From contig NZ_VCAO01000005.1 in NCBI RefSeq assembly GCF_005884405.1, forward strand, positions 1 through 64,000: a DNA stretch of 64,000 nucleotides. The letters run 5' to 3'. Below are positions 27,158 through 36,658 of the stretch, piece by piece. This DNA comes from Qipengyuania marisflavi (GTDB lineage Bacteria > Pseudomonadota > Alphaproteobacteria > Sphingomonadales > Sphingomonadaceae). Under the pieces are notes generated by a model. The model saw nothing but the letters and a program-made list of their open reading frames with translations. It was not told the origin of the DNA and did not search any database. Each line of letters starts with the position of its first letter. Positions within the stretch are counted from its first letter, which is position 1. A program made the translations under genes and the position numbers.

Positions 27158-27931
27158 ATGCCCCTGACCCCTGACCGTCTGACACGTTTTGCCCGCCATA
27201 TCGTGCTGCCCGAGATTGGCGGCGCGGGTCATGTGGCGCTGGCGGATGCGCATATCGTGCTGGTGGGTCTGGGCGGGATCGGCTCGCCCGCGCTGCAATA
27301 TCTGGCGGGGGCCGGGATCGGGCGGCTGACACTGGTCGATGATGACAAGGTCGAGGCCAGCAATCTCCAGCGCCAGACGCTCTTCAGCGAACGCGATATC
27401 GGGCATGGCAAGGCCGTGGCCGCGCGGCGCTGGGCGGCCAATTTCGACAGCAAACTTGATGTCGCGATCAGCGACCGCCGGATCGACGCGGGCAATGCGG
27501 GCGAGATGGTTACGGGCGCAAATCTGGTGCTGGACGGCACTGACAATTTCGCTACCCGCCTCGCCATCTCGGACGCCTGCGTGCGCGCCGGGACGCCGCT
27601 GCTGTCCGCCGCCGTGGGGCGCTTTCAGGGACAGGTCGGCGCTTTCGCAGGTCATCTGCCGGGCCATGCCTGCTACCGCTGCTTTGTAGGGGATGCCTTT
27701 GATGCGGAGGATTGCGACAGCTGCGCCGAAGACGGCGTGCTGGGCGCGATGGTCGGCTGGGTCGGGACCTTCGCCGCCTTGCAGGCCGTGCGCGTACTGC
27801 TGAGCGGCGTCAGCGCATTGGGCGATCCGCAATGGGGCCGCGTCCACCTGCTCGACGGGCTATCCCCCGCCATGCGCAATTTCACGATTGCCAAGGACCC
27901 CGCCTGCGCGGCGTGCGGGTCAGAGGCCTAA
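27158..27931 (+). CDS. moeB: ThiF/MoeB/HesA-family adenylyltransferase
   Basis: This 257-residue E1-like enzyme has the nucleotide loop VLVGLGGIGSPALQYLAGAG, LTLVDDDKVEASNLQRQTLF with the catalytic Arg, the DGTDNFATR Asp loop, and zinc CxxC pairs (ACYRCF and CAACG). It would adenylate the C-terminus of a ubiquitin-like sulfur carrier such as MoaD or ThiS. No rhodanese domain is present, which fits MoeB or ThiF. Its 3' end overlaps convergent cobB by 12 nt. Confidence 0.92.
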   Translation: MPLTPDRLTRFARHIVLPEIGGAGHVALADAHIVLVGLGGIGSPALQYLAGAGIGRLTLVDDDKVEASNLQRQTLFSERDIGHGKAVAARRWAANFDSKLDVAISDRRIDAGNAGEMVTGANLVLDGTDNFATRLAISDACVRAGTPLLSAAVGRFQGQVGAFAGHLPGHACYRCFVGDAFDAEDCDSCAEDGVLGAMVGWVGTFAALQAVRVLLSGVSALGDPQWGRVHLLDGLSPAMRNFTIAKDPACAACGSEA

Positions 27932-28633
27932 CACCTGATCCACCCACGCCGGGACCAGCGCCGTCGCAGCGCCCAGCCGTGTCTCTGTGAACCATTGCGA
28001 ACCCTGGCTGCGCTCCAGATTAAGCTCCAGCGTCGACACGCCCAGCGCCCCGGCATCGCGCACAAAGCCCGCCGCCGGATAGACCGCGCCCGAGGTGCCG
28101 ATGGAAACGAACAGATCCGCCTGACGCAGGGCGGCATAAATCCGCTCCATCTCGTAAGGCATCTCGCCAAACCACACGACATCAGGGCGCAGGGCTGCGT
28201 CGCCGCAGGCCGGGCATGGCGGGCGGTGGATCAGCGGGGCGGTCCAGCGGCTGCGCGCGTCGCAGGTGGTGCACCAGGCGTTCAGATGCTCGCCATGCAT
28301 ATGCAGCAGCCGCCGCGCACCAGCGCGTTCGTGCAAATCATCAACATTCTGCGTCACGATCAGCAGTTCGCCCGGCCACTGCGCATCGAGCTTCGCCAGC
28401 GCCGCATGCGCGTGATTGGGCTGTTTCTCCTGAATGGCCGCGCGGCGCATGTCATAGAACCGCAGGACCAGATCGGGATCGCGGGCAAAGGCTTCGGGTG
28501 TCGCGACATCCTCCACCCGGTGCTTCTCCCAAATTCCCATCCCTTGGCCGCCCCCGCCGCGAAAGGTATCAATGCCGCTTTCGGCAGATACTCCGGCCCC
28601 GGTCAGCACCACGATATTGCGCAATTCGGTCAT
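27920..28633 (-). CDS. cobB: NAD-dependent protein deacylase (Sir2 family, CobB-like)
   Basis: The product is about 237 residues from ATG 28633 (ATG 28642 is possible). It has the NAD loop VVLTGAGVSAESGIDTFR, QNVDDLHERAG, the catalytic His in LLHMHGEH, and the zinc ligands WCTTC and CPAC. The YxxR motif in RFYDMRRAAIQ is typical of class III sirtuins that remove succinyl groups as well as acetyl groups from lysine. It is divergent from dapB. Confidence 0.95.
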   Translation of the reverse strand: MTELRNIVVLTGAGVSAESGIDTFRGGGGQGMGIWEKHRVEDVATPEAFARDPDLVLRFYDMRRAAIQEKQPNHAHAALAKLDAQWPGELLIVTQNVDDLHERAGARRLLHMHGEHLNAWCTTCDARSRWTAPLIHRPPCPACGDAALRPDVVWFGEMPYEMERIYAALRQADLFVSIGTSGAVYPAAGFVRDAGALGVSTLELNLERSQGSQWFTETRLGAATALVPAWVDQVLGL

Positions 28634-28667
28634 CGGGGCCATGAAACACGGCAAGCAGGGAGAGGCA

Positions 28668-29396
28668 ATGACGCGTATCGGAATAATTGGCGACCAGGGG
28701 GCGATGGGCGCCGCGTTGGTGCAGGCAATCGAAGCTGACGGGCACACGCTGGCCGGCGGGATCGACAAGGGCGGCGATGTCGCCAAGCTGGCCGATGCGA
28801 GCGACGTGCTGGTCGACTTCTCCTCCCCCCACGGGCTGGAAGCCACGCTGCACGCTGCCATTGGCGCGGGCGTGCCCATTGTGGTCGGCACAACCGGGCT
28901 GGCCGAGCGGCACCATGACGCGATCGACGCGGCTGCCCGCGCGGTGGCGGTGCTGCAAACCGGAAATACCTCGCTGGGCGTTACCTTGCTGGCGCATCTG
29001 GTGCGTGAGGCCGCATCGCGGCTTGGCCCAGACTGGGACGTGGAAATTGTCGAGATGCATCACCGCCGCAAGGTCGATGCGCCTTCGGGCACGGCGCTGC
29101 TGCTGGGCGAGGCTGCCGCTGCCGGGCGCGGCATCACTCTGGGCGATCACCGCGAGAGCGGGCGCGATGGTCAGACCGGCGCGCGGAGCGAGGGCGCGAT
29201 TGGCTTTGCAGCCCTGCGCGGCGGCACGGTGACCGGCGAACACAGCGTGATTCTGGCGGGCGAGGAAGAGCGGCTGACGCTCTCGCACAGTGCCGAAAAC
29301 CGCTCGATCTTCGCGCGCGGTGCGGTCAAGGCGGCACAGTGGCTGACCGGCCAGCCCTCAGGCCGCTATACGATGAACGACGTGCTGGACCTGTGA
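28668..29396 (+). CDS. dapB: 4-hydroxy-tetrahydrodipicolinate reductase
   Basis: This 242-residue enzyme makes tetrahydrodipicolinate for lysine and diaminopimelate synthesis. It has the NAD(P) motif IGIIGDQGAMGAALVQAI and the substrate motif MHHRRKVDAPSGTALLLGE. GGGAGAGG lies just upstream of ATG 28668. The dapE gene is 3 kb away on the other strand. The stop overlaps the following channel gene start (GTGA). Confidence 0.96.
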   Translation: MTRIGIIGDQGAMGAALVQAIEADGHTLAGGIDKGGDVAKLADASDVLVDFSSPHGLEATLHAAIGAGVPIVVGTTGLAERHHDAIDAAARAVAVLQTGNTSLGVTLLAHLVREAASRLGPDWDVEIVEMHHRRKVDAPSGTALLLGEAAAAGRGITLGDHRESGRDGQTGARSEGAIGFAALRGGTVTGEHSVILAGEEERLTLSHSAENRSIFARGAVKAAQWLTGQPSGRYTMNDVLDL

Positions 29397-30187
29397 GCGA
29401 GGCGCTGACGCTCCGCCAGCGCGTGTTTGCGCATATCGATCCGGCGGCGCGGAATATCGAAGGGCTGTCCTTCTTCAACAAGATCGTGGTGCTGGTGGTG
29501 CTGGGCGCCTCGCTGGCGGCCATTCTCCAGACCGAACCCGCGCTGGCCCGCGCCTATGGTCGCGACTTCTTCTGGATCGAGATTTCCGCCGGGACTTTCT
29601 TCGCTGTCGAATACGTCCTGCGGCTGTGGACCGCGCCCGACCATTTTCCCGACATGACCGCTGCGCGGGCGCGCATCAAATTTGCCACCTCGCCGCTGGG
29701 CCTGCTCGATCTGCTGATTATTGTGTCGATTTTCAGCCCGATGATATTCGAGGAGGCGGCTATCCTGCGCGTGCTGCGGGTCATGCGCATTCTGGCGCTG
29801 GCGCGGCTGACGCGGTTCTCGCTGGCGCTGCGCTATCTGATCTCGGCAGTGCACGAGCGGCGCTATGATTTGCTGATCACGCTGGGGTTTGCCGGCTTCC
29901 TGATGCTGTTCGGCGCAACCTCGCTCTATTGGCTGGAGGGCGAGATCCAGCCCGACGCCTTTGGCTCGATCCCGCGCGCGCTGTGGTGGGCGGTGATCAC
30001 GCTGACCACCGTGGGATATGGCGATGTCTCGCCCGTCACGCCCGAGGGCAAGATGGTCGCGGGCGCCGTGGCGCTGGCGGGGATCGCGCTGGTGGCGCTG
30101 CCCACTGGCATCCTGGCAGCGGCATTCAGCGACGGGATGCAGCGCCGCCGCGAAGAATTGAAAAGCCAGTCCGAACCAGACGCATGA
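29393..30187 (+). CDS. Voltage-gated potassium channel (ion transporter, Kch-like)
   Basis: The product is 264 residues with six membrane segments. The S4-like segment is Arg-rich (RVLRVMRILALARLTRFSLA) and the pore loop has the K+ selectivity filter TLTTVGYGD before the final helix (VAGAVALAGIALVALPTGIL). There is no C-terminal RCK domain. The GTG start at 29393 overlaps the dapB stop and its stop overlaps the nth start by 4 nt, giving a coupled dapB-channel-nth operon. Physiological role here is unknown. Confidence 0.92.
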   Translation: MSEALTLRQRVFAHIDPAARNIEGLSFFNKIVVLVVLGASLAAILQTEPALARAYGRDFFWIEISAGTFFAVEYVLRLWTAPDHFPDMTAARARIKFATSPLGLLDLLIIVSIFSPMIFEEAAILRVLRVMRILALARLTRFSLALRYLISAVHERRYDLLITLGFAGFLMLFGATSLYWLEGEIQPDAFGSIPRALWWAVITLTTVGYGDVSPVTPEGKMVAGAVALAGIALVALPTGILAAAFSDGMQRRREELKSQSEPDA

Positions 30188-30840
30188 CGAATGACCAGAT
30201 CTTTGAATTTTTCCGCATCCTGGCGGAAGACAATCCCGCGCCTGAAACAGAGCTGGAATATGGCAATGCCTTCCAACTTGTGGTTGCCGTGGCGCTGTCC
30301 GCGCAGGCCACCGATGTGGGCGTCAACAAGGCCACCCGCGCGCTGTTTGCTGAAATCGAGACCCCTGCGCAAATGCTGGCGCTGGGCGAGGACGGATTGA
30401 AACAGCACATCAAGACCATCGGCCTGTTCAACTCCAAGGCGAAGAACGTCATCGCGCTGAGCCAGCTGCTGGTGGACGACTATGGCGGCGAAGTCCCCGG
30501 CACGCGGGAAGATCTGGTGCGGCTGCCCGGTGTGGGGCGCAAGACCGCCAACGTCGTGCTCAATTGCTGGTTCGGGCAGGAAACCTTTGCAGTCGACACG
30601 CACATCCTGCGCGTGGGCAATCGCACTGGCCTCGCCAAGGGCAAGACCCCCGAACAGGTCGAAGCCAAACTGGAAAAACGCGTTCCCGGCCCCTTCCGGC
30701 TGCACGCCCACCACTGGCTGATCCTGCACGGCCGCTATGTCTGCAAAGCCCGGACGCCCGAATGCTGGCGCTGCCAGGTGGCGGGATTGTGCAGCTTTCG
30801 CAAGAAAGTGCTGGAGGTGCCGAAGGGGCGGAGTAGCTAA
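30184..30840 (+). CDS. nth: Endonuclease III
   Basis: This 218-residue DNA glycosylase/AP lyase removes oxidised pyrimidines. It has the helix-hairpin-helix LPGVGRKTANVVL with the catalytic Lys, the catalytic Asp in FAVDTHILRV, and the [4Fe-4S] cysteine pattern C-x6-C-x2-C-x5-C (VCKARTPECWRCQVAGLC). The ATG at 30184 overlaps the upstream stop (ATGA). Confidence 0.97.
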   Translation: MTNDQIFEFFRILAEDNPAPETELEYGNAFQLVVAVALSAQATDVGVNKATRALFAEIETPAQMLALGEDGLKQHIKTIGLFNSKAKNVIALSQLLVDDYGGEVPGTREDLVRLPGVGRKTANVVLNCWFGQETFAVDTHILRVGNRTGLAKGKTPEQVEAKLEKRVPGPFRLHAHHWLILHGRYVCKARTPECWRCQVAGLCSFRKKVLEVPKGRSS

Positions 30841-31171
30841 TCTCTGGGCCACCTACGGGTTGGACCAACTATGGCAATCGCTTTGGATTGCTCATCGCCT
30901 TTCAATATTTGAATCACGTGATGAGCTGCGAAGGGTAGCTCGATCCCACTCCAAAATTCGTCGTTCTCCGCAAGCGCGTCAGGGTTGTTGTCCAATATCC
31001 CAAAGTAGCCATTTTTCCGGGGGGGGGGTCACAATCACTGACTTTTAGGTTCTGTCGCTCGGCATTTGACGGGATTTCAAACGTGTCGGGCGCAGCCTCA
31101 TGATAAGCCTCCCCGCTTTCCAAGCACCAACCGTCTAATTCAAAGTCGGGCCCTCTCATCCGCTCAAACAT
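30837..31171 (-). pseudogene. Decayed gene of about 110 codons, frameshifted at a 10-C run
   Basis: From ATG 31171 the frame reads protein-like sequence (FELDGWCLESGEAYHEAAP, PSNAERQNLKVSD) up to a run of ten C (ten G on the forward strand, 31019-31028). Past it the written frame becomes poor. Changing the run by +1 or -2 opens a good frame (NGYFGILDNNPDALAENDEF, ELPFAAHHVIQI) that ends TAG at 30837-30839, overlapping the nth stop by 4 nt. The start overlaps the symporter stop by 8 nt. The join seems short relative to what a continuous domain would need, so a small deletion is also likely. No firm family assigned. Confidence 0.6.
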
Positions 31172-32402
31172 CGTCCGCCGATACCATCTCGGCCCTGTCC
31201 AGCTCGCCGGTCATGCTGGCCACAGTCACCGCCACCGCAGCGTCGCCGCTGACGTTGGTGGTGGTGCGCATCATGTCCATGATCCGGTCGACACCAGCCA
31301 CGAAAGCAATGGTTTCCAGCGGCACGCCAACCGTGCCGAACACCAGGGCCATCATGATCAGCCCAGCACCCGGAATGCCCGCTGCGCCAATCGCGCCCAA
31401 GGTCGCGGTCAGGGCGATCATGCCGTAATCGACCCAACTGAGGTCCACGCCAAAGATCTGTGCGCCGAACAGTGTTGCCAGCCCCAGATACATCGCGGTG
31501 CCGTTCATGTTGATCGTCGCCCCCAGCGCGATCACGAAGCTGGACACCGATTTGGAGACGCCCAGATTGCGCTGGGCACAGCGCAGCGTCACCGGCAGTG
31601 TGGCGTTGGAGCTGGCGGTGGAATAGCTGACCGCAATCGCGTCCACGATGCCGCGGAAGAAATCCATCACCGGCAGCTTGGCGATGAACTTGATCATCGC
31701 CGAATACATCACCGTGATGATCAGCAGGCAGCCCAGATAATTCAGCGCAACCAGTGCGCCCAGTGCCTGCAGTGCGGAAAAGCCCAGCGTGCCCGCCACC
31801 CATGCCATCAGCGCGAACACGCCGAAGGGGGTCAATTCCATGACCACCATTGTGACCTTCTGCATCACCACCGAACCGGCGTCAAAAATGCGGCCCAGCG
31901 GATCGCCTTCCTTGCCCGCCATCAGGATGCCTACACCGATCAGCAAGGCGAACACGATCAGCGGCAGCACCGCGACATCCGCCATCACCTGAACCGGTGA
32001 GGAAGGGACCACGGACAGCACCATTTCGCGCCAAGTGGTCTCATTGGGTTCAGGCGTCGCGCCAAGGACGATTGCGCCCTGGTCGACCAGCAGGCCCGGC
32101 TTCACCAGAGTACCCAGCAGCAAGCCCAGCCACACCGCAATCTGGCCGGTTACGATGAACAGCAAAAGCGCGCGTCCGCCCACTGCACCCAGCTTGCGCA
32201 GATCGCCAATCGCAGCGACGCCCGACACCAGACTGAAGAAGATCAGCGGCACCACCAGCATCTTGATAAAGGCAATGAACACATCGCCCACGATCTTGAT
32301 GCTTTCGGCCCCCGGCCCCCATATCAGGCCGATAATGATGCCCAATAGCAGTGCAGCGATCACGCGCTTCCACAGCGCAATGGCGAACCAGGCTTTCAAC
32401 AC
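31164..32402 (-). CDS. Dicarboxylate/amino acid:cation symporter (DAACS family)
   Basis: This 412-residue inner-membrane transporter has the re-entrant hairpin serine-rich motif SYSTASSNATLPVTLRCA and the TM7 motif NMNGTAMYLGLATLFGAQ of GltP/DctA proteins. Members use Na+ or H+ gradients to import glutamate, aspartate or C4-dicarboxylates. Substrate cannot be set from sequence alone. It lies 24 nt downstream of dapE on the same strand, so co-transcription is likely. Confidence 0.94.
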   Translation of the reverse strand: MLKAWFAIALWKRVIAALLLGIIIGLIWGPGAESIKIVGDVFIAFIKMLVVPLIFFSLVSGVAAIGDLRKLGAVGGRALLLFIVTGQIAVWLGLLLGTLVKPGLLVDQGAIVLGATPEPNETTWREMVLSVVPSSPVQVMADVAVLPLIVFALLIGVGILMAGKEGDPLGRIFDAGSVVMQKVTMVVMELTPFGVFALMAWVAGTLGFSALQALGALVALNYLGCLLIITVMYSAMIKFIAKLPVMDFFRGIVDAIAVSYSTASSNATLPVTLRCAQRNLGVSKSVSSFVIALGATINMNGTAMYLGLATLFGAQIFGVDLSWVDYGMIALTATLGAIGAAGIPGAGLIMMALVFGTVGVPLETIAFVAGVDRIMDMMRTTTNVSGDAAVAVTVASMTGELDRAEMVSADDV

Positions 32403-32426
32403 GGCAATCCCCTCAAATGTCCGTTG

Positions 32427-33554
32427 TCACGATTGCAGCGCGGCGGTCGCGATCGCAGTATAGATACGGCTTAGCGCATACAGGTCGGCAATGGCCACTG
32501 CCTCGTCACGCTTGTGCATGGTGGCGTTGATCAGGCCGAATTCGATCACCGGGCAAACCGCGCGCAGGAACCGCGCATCCGAAGTGCCGCCAGTGGTCGA
32601 TGGCTCGGGGTCCAGCCCGGTCTCCGCCTGCACCGCGCGCGCCACGATGGCGGAAAATTCGCCCGGCAGGGTGAGGAACGGCTCGCCTGAAATGATCGGC
32701 AGCGCAGTACCTCCGTGCTTTTCGGCAATCCCGCCCACCAGTTCTGACAGCGAAGCGCCGGTGTGGTGATCGTTGAACCGGATCGACAGCCTGGCGGTGG
32801 CGCGCGGGGGGATCACATTGGTGGCTGGATTGCCCACTTCGAGCTCGGTAATTTCCAGATTGGAGGGCTGGAACCAGTCATTACCCCGGTCCAGCTCCAG
32901 CGCAGCGAGGTCTGCGAGCATGGCGACCATGCGGGGGATCGGATTGTCGGCCAAATGCGGATAGGCGACGTGGCCTTCCTTGCCCTCCACCGTCAGCCAG
33001 ATGTTAAGTGAACCGCGCCGCCCGACTTTCATCATGTCGCCCATACGCTGGACACTGGTCGGCTCGCCCACCAGACACAGATCGGGCTGGTGTCCTTGAT
33101 CGCGCATATAGTCGATCAGCGCGCGGGTGCCGTAAATGGCAGGGCCTTCCTCGTCGCCGGTGATGATGAAACTGATCGTGCCTGCGTCCTGAGGGACGTT
33201 GGCGACCGCGGCGACCATGCAGGCGATGGAGCCCTTCATATCAACCGCGCCGCGCCCGTACAGCAACGCGCCGCGCTCTTCCGGTTCGAACGCGCCAGCA
33301 GTCGACCACCCCTCGCCCGGAGGGACCACATCGAGATGACCGGCAAAGGCAAAGTGCCGCGATCCGGCGGGGCCGCTGCGGATGGCGAACAGGTTTTCGA
33401 CCGGGCCATCGGGGGCCTCGCCCGCCATGAAGCGGTGGACGGCAAAGCCCAGCGGCGCGAGCATGGCCTCCATCGCATCGAACACTGCGCCGCTGGCGGG
33501 CGTGACACTGGGCGCAGAGATCAGGCGCTTGGCGAGCTCGAGAACATCGGTCAT
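32427..33554 (-). CDS. dapE: Succinyl-diaminopimelate desuccinylase
   Basis: This 375-residue M20-type di-zinc hydrolase makes LL-diaminopimelate. Metal and catalytic motifs are FAGHLDVVPPGEGW, LYGRGAVDMKGSIA and ITGDEEGPA; GGTSDARF near the C-terminus binds substrate. It works in the same pathway as dapB nearby. Confidence 0.96.
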   Translation of the reverse strand: MTDVLELAKRLISAPSVTPASGAVFDAMEAMLAPLGFAVHRFMAGEAPDGPVENLFAIRSGPAGSRHFAFAGHLDVVPPGEGWSTAGAFEPEERGALLYGRGAVDMKGSIACMVAAVANVPQDAGTISFIITGDEEGPAIYGTRALIDYMRDQGHQPDLCLVGEPTSVQRMGDMMKVGRRGSLNIWLTVEGKEGHVAYPHLADNPIPRMVAMLADLAALELDRGNDWFQPSNLEITELEVGNPATNVIPPRATARLSIRFNDHHTGASLSELVGGIAEKHGGTALPIISGEPFLTLPGEFSAIVARAVQAETGLDPEPSTTGGTSDARFLRAVCPVIEFGLINATMHKRDEAVAIADLYALSRIYTAIATAALQS

Positions 33555-33583
33555 GCTGAGCGCGCTAGCAGGAGAATATGCCC

Positions 33584-34051
33584 ATGCCCAAGCTCGATCT
33601 TGATGCCATGCCCCAGACCAATGCGACAGGCTATCCCGCGCCCTATGATGCCGAGGTGGAGGGGCGCTGGTATCGCCGTCTTGCGCCCGATGCCGGATTG
33701 ACCAGGCTGGGTGCCAGTCATGTGACGCTGAAACCGGGTGCCTATTCCTCGCAGCGCCACTGGCACGGCGGACAGGACGAGCTGGTGATCATGCTGTCAG
33801 GCGAGGCGGTGCTGATCGAAGATGGCGGCGAGATACCGGTGCGCGCGGGCGATGTGCTGGCGTGGGCGGCGGGGGTCAGGGACGGCCACCGGTTGCACAA
33901 TCGTTCAGGCAGCGACTGTGTCTTCGTGGCGATCAGCGGCGGTGATGCAGATAGCGATTCGGGCGAATATCCCGATATCGATATGGTGTTCGGCCCCGAT
34001 GGCTTTGCGCGCAAAGATGGCACACCCTATCCGACCAGGCGCATCCCCTAA
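33584..34051 (+). CDS. Cupin-domain protein
   Basis: The 155-residue product has a single cupin barrel. Motif 1 is SSQRHWHGGQDELVIMLSGE with metal His residues, and motif 2 is HRLHNRSGSDCVFVAISGG. AGGAGA lies 8 nt before ATG 33584, so that start is preferred to ATG 33578. The acidic C-terminus ends PYPTRRIP. Enzyme activity is unknown. The stop overlaps the convergent nuclease gene by 4 nt. Confidence 0.9.
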   Translation: MPKLDLDAMPQTNATGYPAPYDAEVEGRWYRRLAPDAGLTRLGASHVTLKPGAYSSQRHWHGGQDELVIMLSGEAVLIEDGGEIPVRAGDVLAWAAGVRDGHRLHNRSGSDCVFVAISGGDADSDSGEYPDIDMVFGPDGFARKDGTPYPTRRIP

Positions 34052-34941
34052 TCGCGTGTGGGCCGGGGCAGCGGGCCGGGCGCGAAGGCCGCGTCCACCA
34101 TCACGGCAATCCGCAGGCCCGCCTGTGTCACGCGCCGTTCGGCAATTGGCAGCGCAGCGACAATGGCATCCTGCGTCAGCGCCGTCTCATCCGGCAGATT
34201 GCCTGCACAGGGTTGGCGGCCAAACGCGCCGGGATAGACGATGTCGCGGGCAATCTCCCAGCTTTCGCGGCCCCAGTCGGCTATACTGCCGCCGCCCAGT
34301 TCTGCGCGTTCGCTGGCGGAATAACGGCGCACCAGAGCGGGCTGCGCACTGCTGATCGCGCGTTCGGCCAGCGGGCCATCCCAGATCCAGTGGAGATTGA
34401 GCGCGGGCACGATGCCGTAATCGACCACCCGGTCATTCCCGCCCCGGTCGCCGTCATCGCCAGAATGCAACGGCATGTGAATATCACCCACGAAATGGAC
34501 GAGGAAGGCCAGCGCCTCCAGCCGCACCGCATCGGGCAGGCTTTCGTCGGCCAGAACGCGCTGGCTGCGCTCAATCTGCGCGCGTACGCAATTGCCGCCC
34601 GGACAGTTCTTGCGCGCATCATACGCCTCGCACACCGGCTGGGTCTGGTAATGCCAGGCGAAGGTATAGCCCCAGCGCCACCCGTCACGGCGCAGGCAAT
34701 CGGGCCAGGTCGAAGCATCCTCCAGCGTGGCGAGCGCGCAGCCGGGCGTGCCCAGTTGCGGCGACGCGCGCAGCAGCCGGGTGACCTGCGCACGCGATTG
34801 CGGCGACATATTCGCCAGCGCAATCTGCGCGCTGGTCTCATGGCCATAGGAACCCCAGGCCAGCACCGGCAGCGGGGCCAGCAGCGCCAGCAGCGCCGCC
34901 AGCCGTATCAGCCAACCGCTTCGTATTGCTCGATCACCCAT
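34048..34941 (-). CDS. Exported S1/P1-type zinc nuclease
   Basis: The product is 297 residues with a signal peptide (LIRLAALLALLAPLPVLA) that exposes a mature N-terminal Trp (WGSYGHE), the N-terminal zinc ligand of P1 nucleases. Other ligands are in FLVHFVGDIHMPLHSG and LHWIWDG. Family members degrade single-stranded DNA and RNA or remove 3'-phosphates, here in the periplasm. The start at ATG 34941 lies inside the GST gene 3' end (34-nt overlap). Confidence 0.92.
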   Translation of the reverse strand: MGDRAIRSGWLIRLAALLALLAPLPVLAWGSYGHETSAQIALANMSPQSRAQVTRLLRASPQLGTPGCALATLEDASTWPDCLRRDGWRWGYTFAWHYQTQPVCEAYDARKNCPGGNCVRAQIERSQRVLADESLPDAVRLEALAFLVHFVGDIHMPLHSGDDGDRGGNDRVVDYGIVPALNLHWIWDGPLAERAISSAQPALVRRYSASERAELGGGSIADWGRESWEIARDIVYPGAFGRQPCAGNLPDETALTQDAIVAALPIAERRVTQAGLRIAVMVDAAFAPGPLPRPTRD

Positions 34942-35570
34942 TCTTCTTCCTCGGCGGAATTGATCCAGGCTTGCAGCCATTCATGTTCCCACACCGCCTG
35001 CATGTAGGCGGCGGCAAAGCCGGGCACGACCACCTGGTAGCTGATGAAGCGGCTGACCACTGGCGCATAGAAAATGTCCGCTGCGCCAAAGGCACCGAAC
35101 AGAAACGGCCCGCCGCTGGCAAAGCGCGCGCGCGCTTCGGCCCACAGGGTCAAAATACGCACAATGTCCTGCTTGGCATTGTCGGACAATTGCACACCGT
35201 CGAATTTGCGGCGGACGTTCATCGGGCATTCGCTGCGCAGTGCGGCATAGGAACTGTGCATTTCGCAGACCATCGCGCGGGCCATGCCGCGTGCGGTATC
35301 GTCCTTGGGCCAGAACCGGTCGCGGCCCACCTTGTCGGCGAGATATTCCAGGATCGCCAGACTGTCCCACACCACGGTTTCGCCGTCCCACAGGATCGGA
35401 ACCTTGCCGCTGGAGGGCTGGATTTCATCATCGCTGCGCTTGGTCGCCTCCCAATCCTCGCCAAACAGCGGGACCGTGATCTCCTCGAAATGCAGGCCCG
35501 ATTGCTTGGCCGCCAGCCATCCTCGCAGCGACCAGCTTGAATAATTCTTGTTACCCACGATCAGCTTCAT
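34908..35570 (-). CDS. Glutathione S-transferase family protein
   Basis: The 220-residue product has an N-terminal thioredoxin-like domain (LIVGNKNYSSWSLRGWLAA, GKVPILWDGETVVWDSLAI) and an all-helical C-terminal domain. The SSWS segment gives the candidate catalytic Ser. ATG 35570 is chosen because the conserved domain starts there. Substrate is unknown. Confidence 0.92.
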   Translation of the reverse strand: MKLIVGNKNYSSWSLRGWLAAKQSGLHFEEITVPLFGEDWEATKRSDDEIQPSSGKVPILWDGETVVWDSLAILEYLADKVGRDRFWPKDDTARGMARAMVCEMHSSYAALRSECPMNVRRKFDGVQLSDNAKQDIVRILTLWAEARARFASGGPFLFGAFGAADIFYAPVVSRFISYQVVVPGFAAAYMQAVWEHEWLQAWINSAEEEEWVIEQYEAVG

Positions 35571-35802
35571 ACGCCTGTCCCTATGCTGCGAATCCGGCCC
35601 TAAGCGTTCATCCACTCGCTGTCGAGGCTGAACGGTGGACCGCATGGACCACGGTCCAAGGGTATAAAATTCCGGATAGAGCTGACACATCAGAGCTTCG
35701 AACTCGAGGCGGGCGGGAGTGGGCTGAGGGCGTGTCATACCGCAGTGCTGGCATGGCGTAGCGCCTGTAGGAAAATGGTTTCGCGCTTGCTACAAGTGGC
35801 TC

Positions 35803-36222
35803 ATGACCCTGCGCCCCTTCCACCTCGCCTTTCCGGTCCATGATCTTGCTGCGGCGCGCGGCTTTTATGGCGGCGTGCTGGGCTGCGCAGAGGGCCGCTC
35901 GTCCGATCAATGGGTCGATTTCGATTTCTACGGCCATCAGATCGTGGCCCATCTAGCGCCCGCGAGAAGCGGCGATGCGGCGGTCAACCATGTTGACGGA
36001 CACGGCGTACCGGTGCCGCATTTCGGCGTGGTGCTGGCCATGGCAGATTGGGAGGCGCTGGCCGACCGGCTGGTCGCCGCCAAAGTGGATATGCCGATCC
36101 CGCCCACCATCCGCTTCAAAGGCCAGCCCGGCGAACAGGCTACGCTGTTCGTGCGCGATCCATCCGGCAATGCGCTGGAGATGAAGGCATTTGCGGATTT
36201 GGCCAGCTTGTTCGCGCGTTAG
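35803..36222 (+). CDS. VOC-family (glyoxalase-like) protein
   Basis: The 139-residue product has paired beta-alpha-beta modules: [20 protein letters not shown] at the N-terminus and [16 protein letters not shown] at the C-terminus, with candidate metal ligands His and Glu. These resemble small dioxygenase-like VOC proteins. Function is not specified by context. Confidence 0.9.
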   Translation: MTLRPFHLAFPVHDLAAARGFYGGVLGCAEGRSSDQWVDFDFYGHQIVAHLAPARSGDAAVNHVDGHGVPVPHFGVVLAMADWEALADRLVAAKVDMPIPPTIRFKGQPGEQATLFVRDPSGNALEMKAFADLASLFAR

Positions 36223-36388
36223 TCCGGGTTTGGCGTTTTGCTGACGGGAAGCTGCCATTCCGCTAACGACCCTTATCTCGGTCGTTCCCAACCAGTGCAG
36301 AAACTAGCCAAAAGCCGTCCTTCATTCAGCAAATGAATCGCGCAACGGCTGCGATGCCTTCGTCAGCGGGCGTGAAGCCTGTTATCCT

Positions 36389-36535
36389 TTCGACCACGAA
36401 TCGTACAAGCGCCGTAACCTCGTCGAACGCGCCTTCTGAGCCTCAAGGACTTCCGCCGCGTCGCAACCCGCTACGACAAGCTCGCCGCTACATACTCAGC
36501 TGCCATCATCGCTTATGGTTGTGAGTCTTGGCCCT
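36389..36535 (+). pseudogene. IS5-type transposase 3' relic (copy 1)
   Basis: A decayed transposase tail reads FDHESYKRRNLVERAF, then a stop (TGA 36437-36439). It continues in another frame as LKDFRRVATRYDKLAATYSA and AIIAYG. The order and residues match the C-terminus of IS5-superfamily DDE transposases (conserved Glu then ...LKxxRRxATRYDK). It ends near GAGTCTTGGCCCT, a probable terminal repeat. The rest of the element is not recognisable upstream in 36223-36388. Confidence 0.75.
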
Positions 36536-36658
36536 AGGCCCGCGACCCTTCTGATCGCCGCGCCTGGAGCCGCCAGCGCGCCGACCCCTTTTTCGCCTCG
36601 TCTGTCAGCGCCGAACCCCCTAAGCGCAAAAACTTCAACACTCCGATTACACCGGCTT

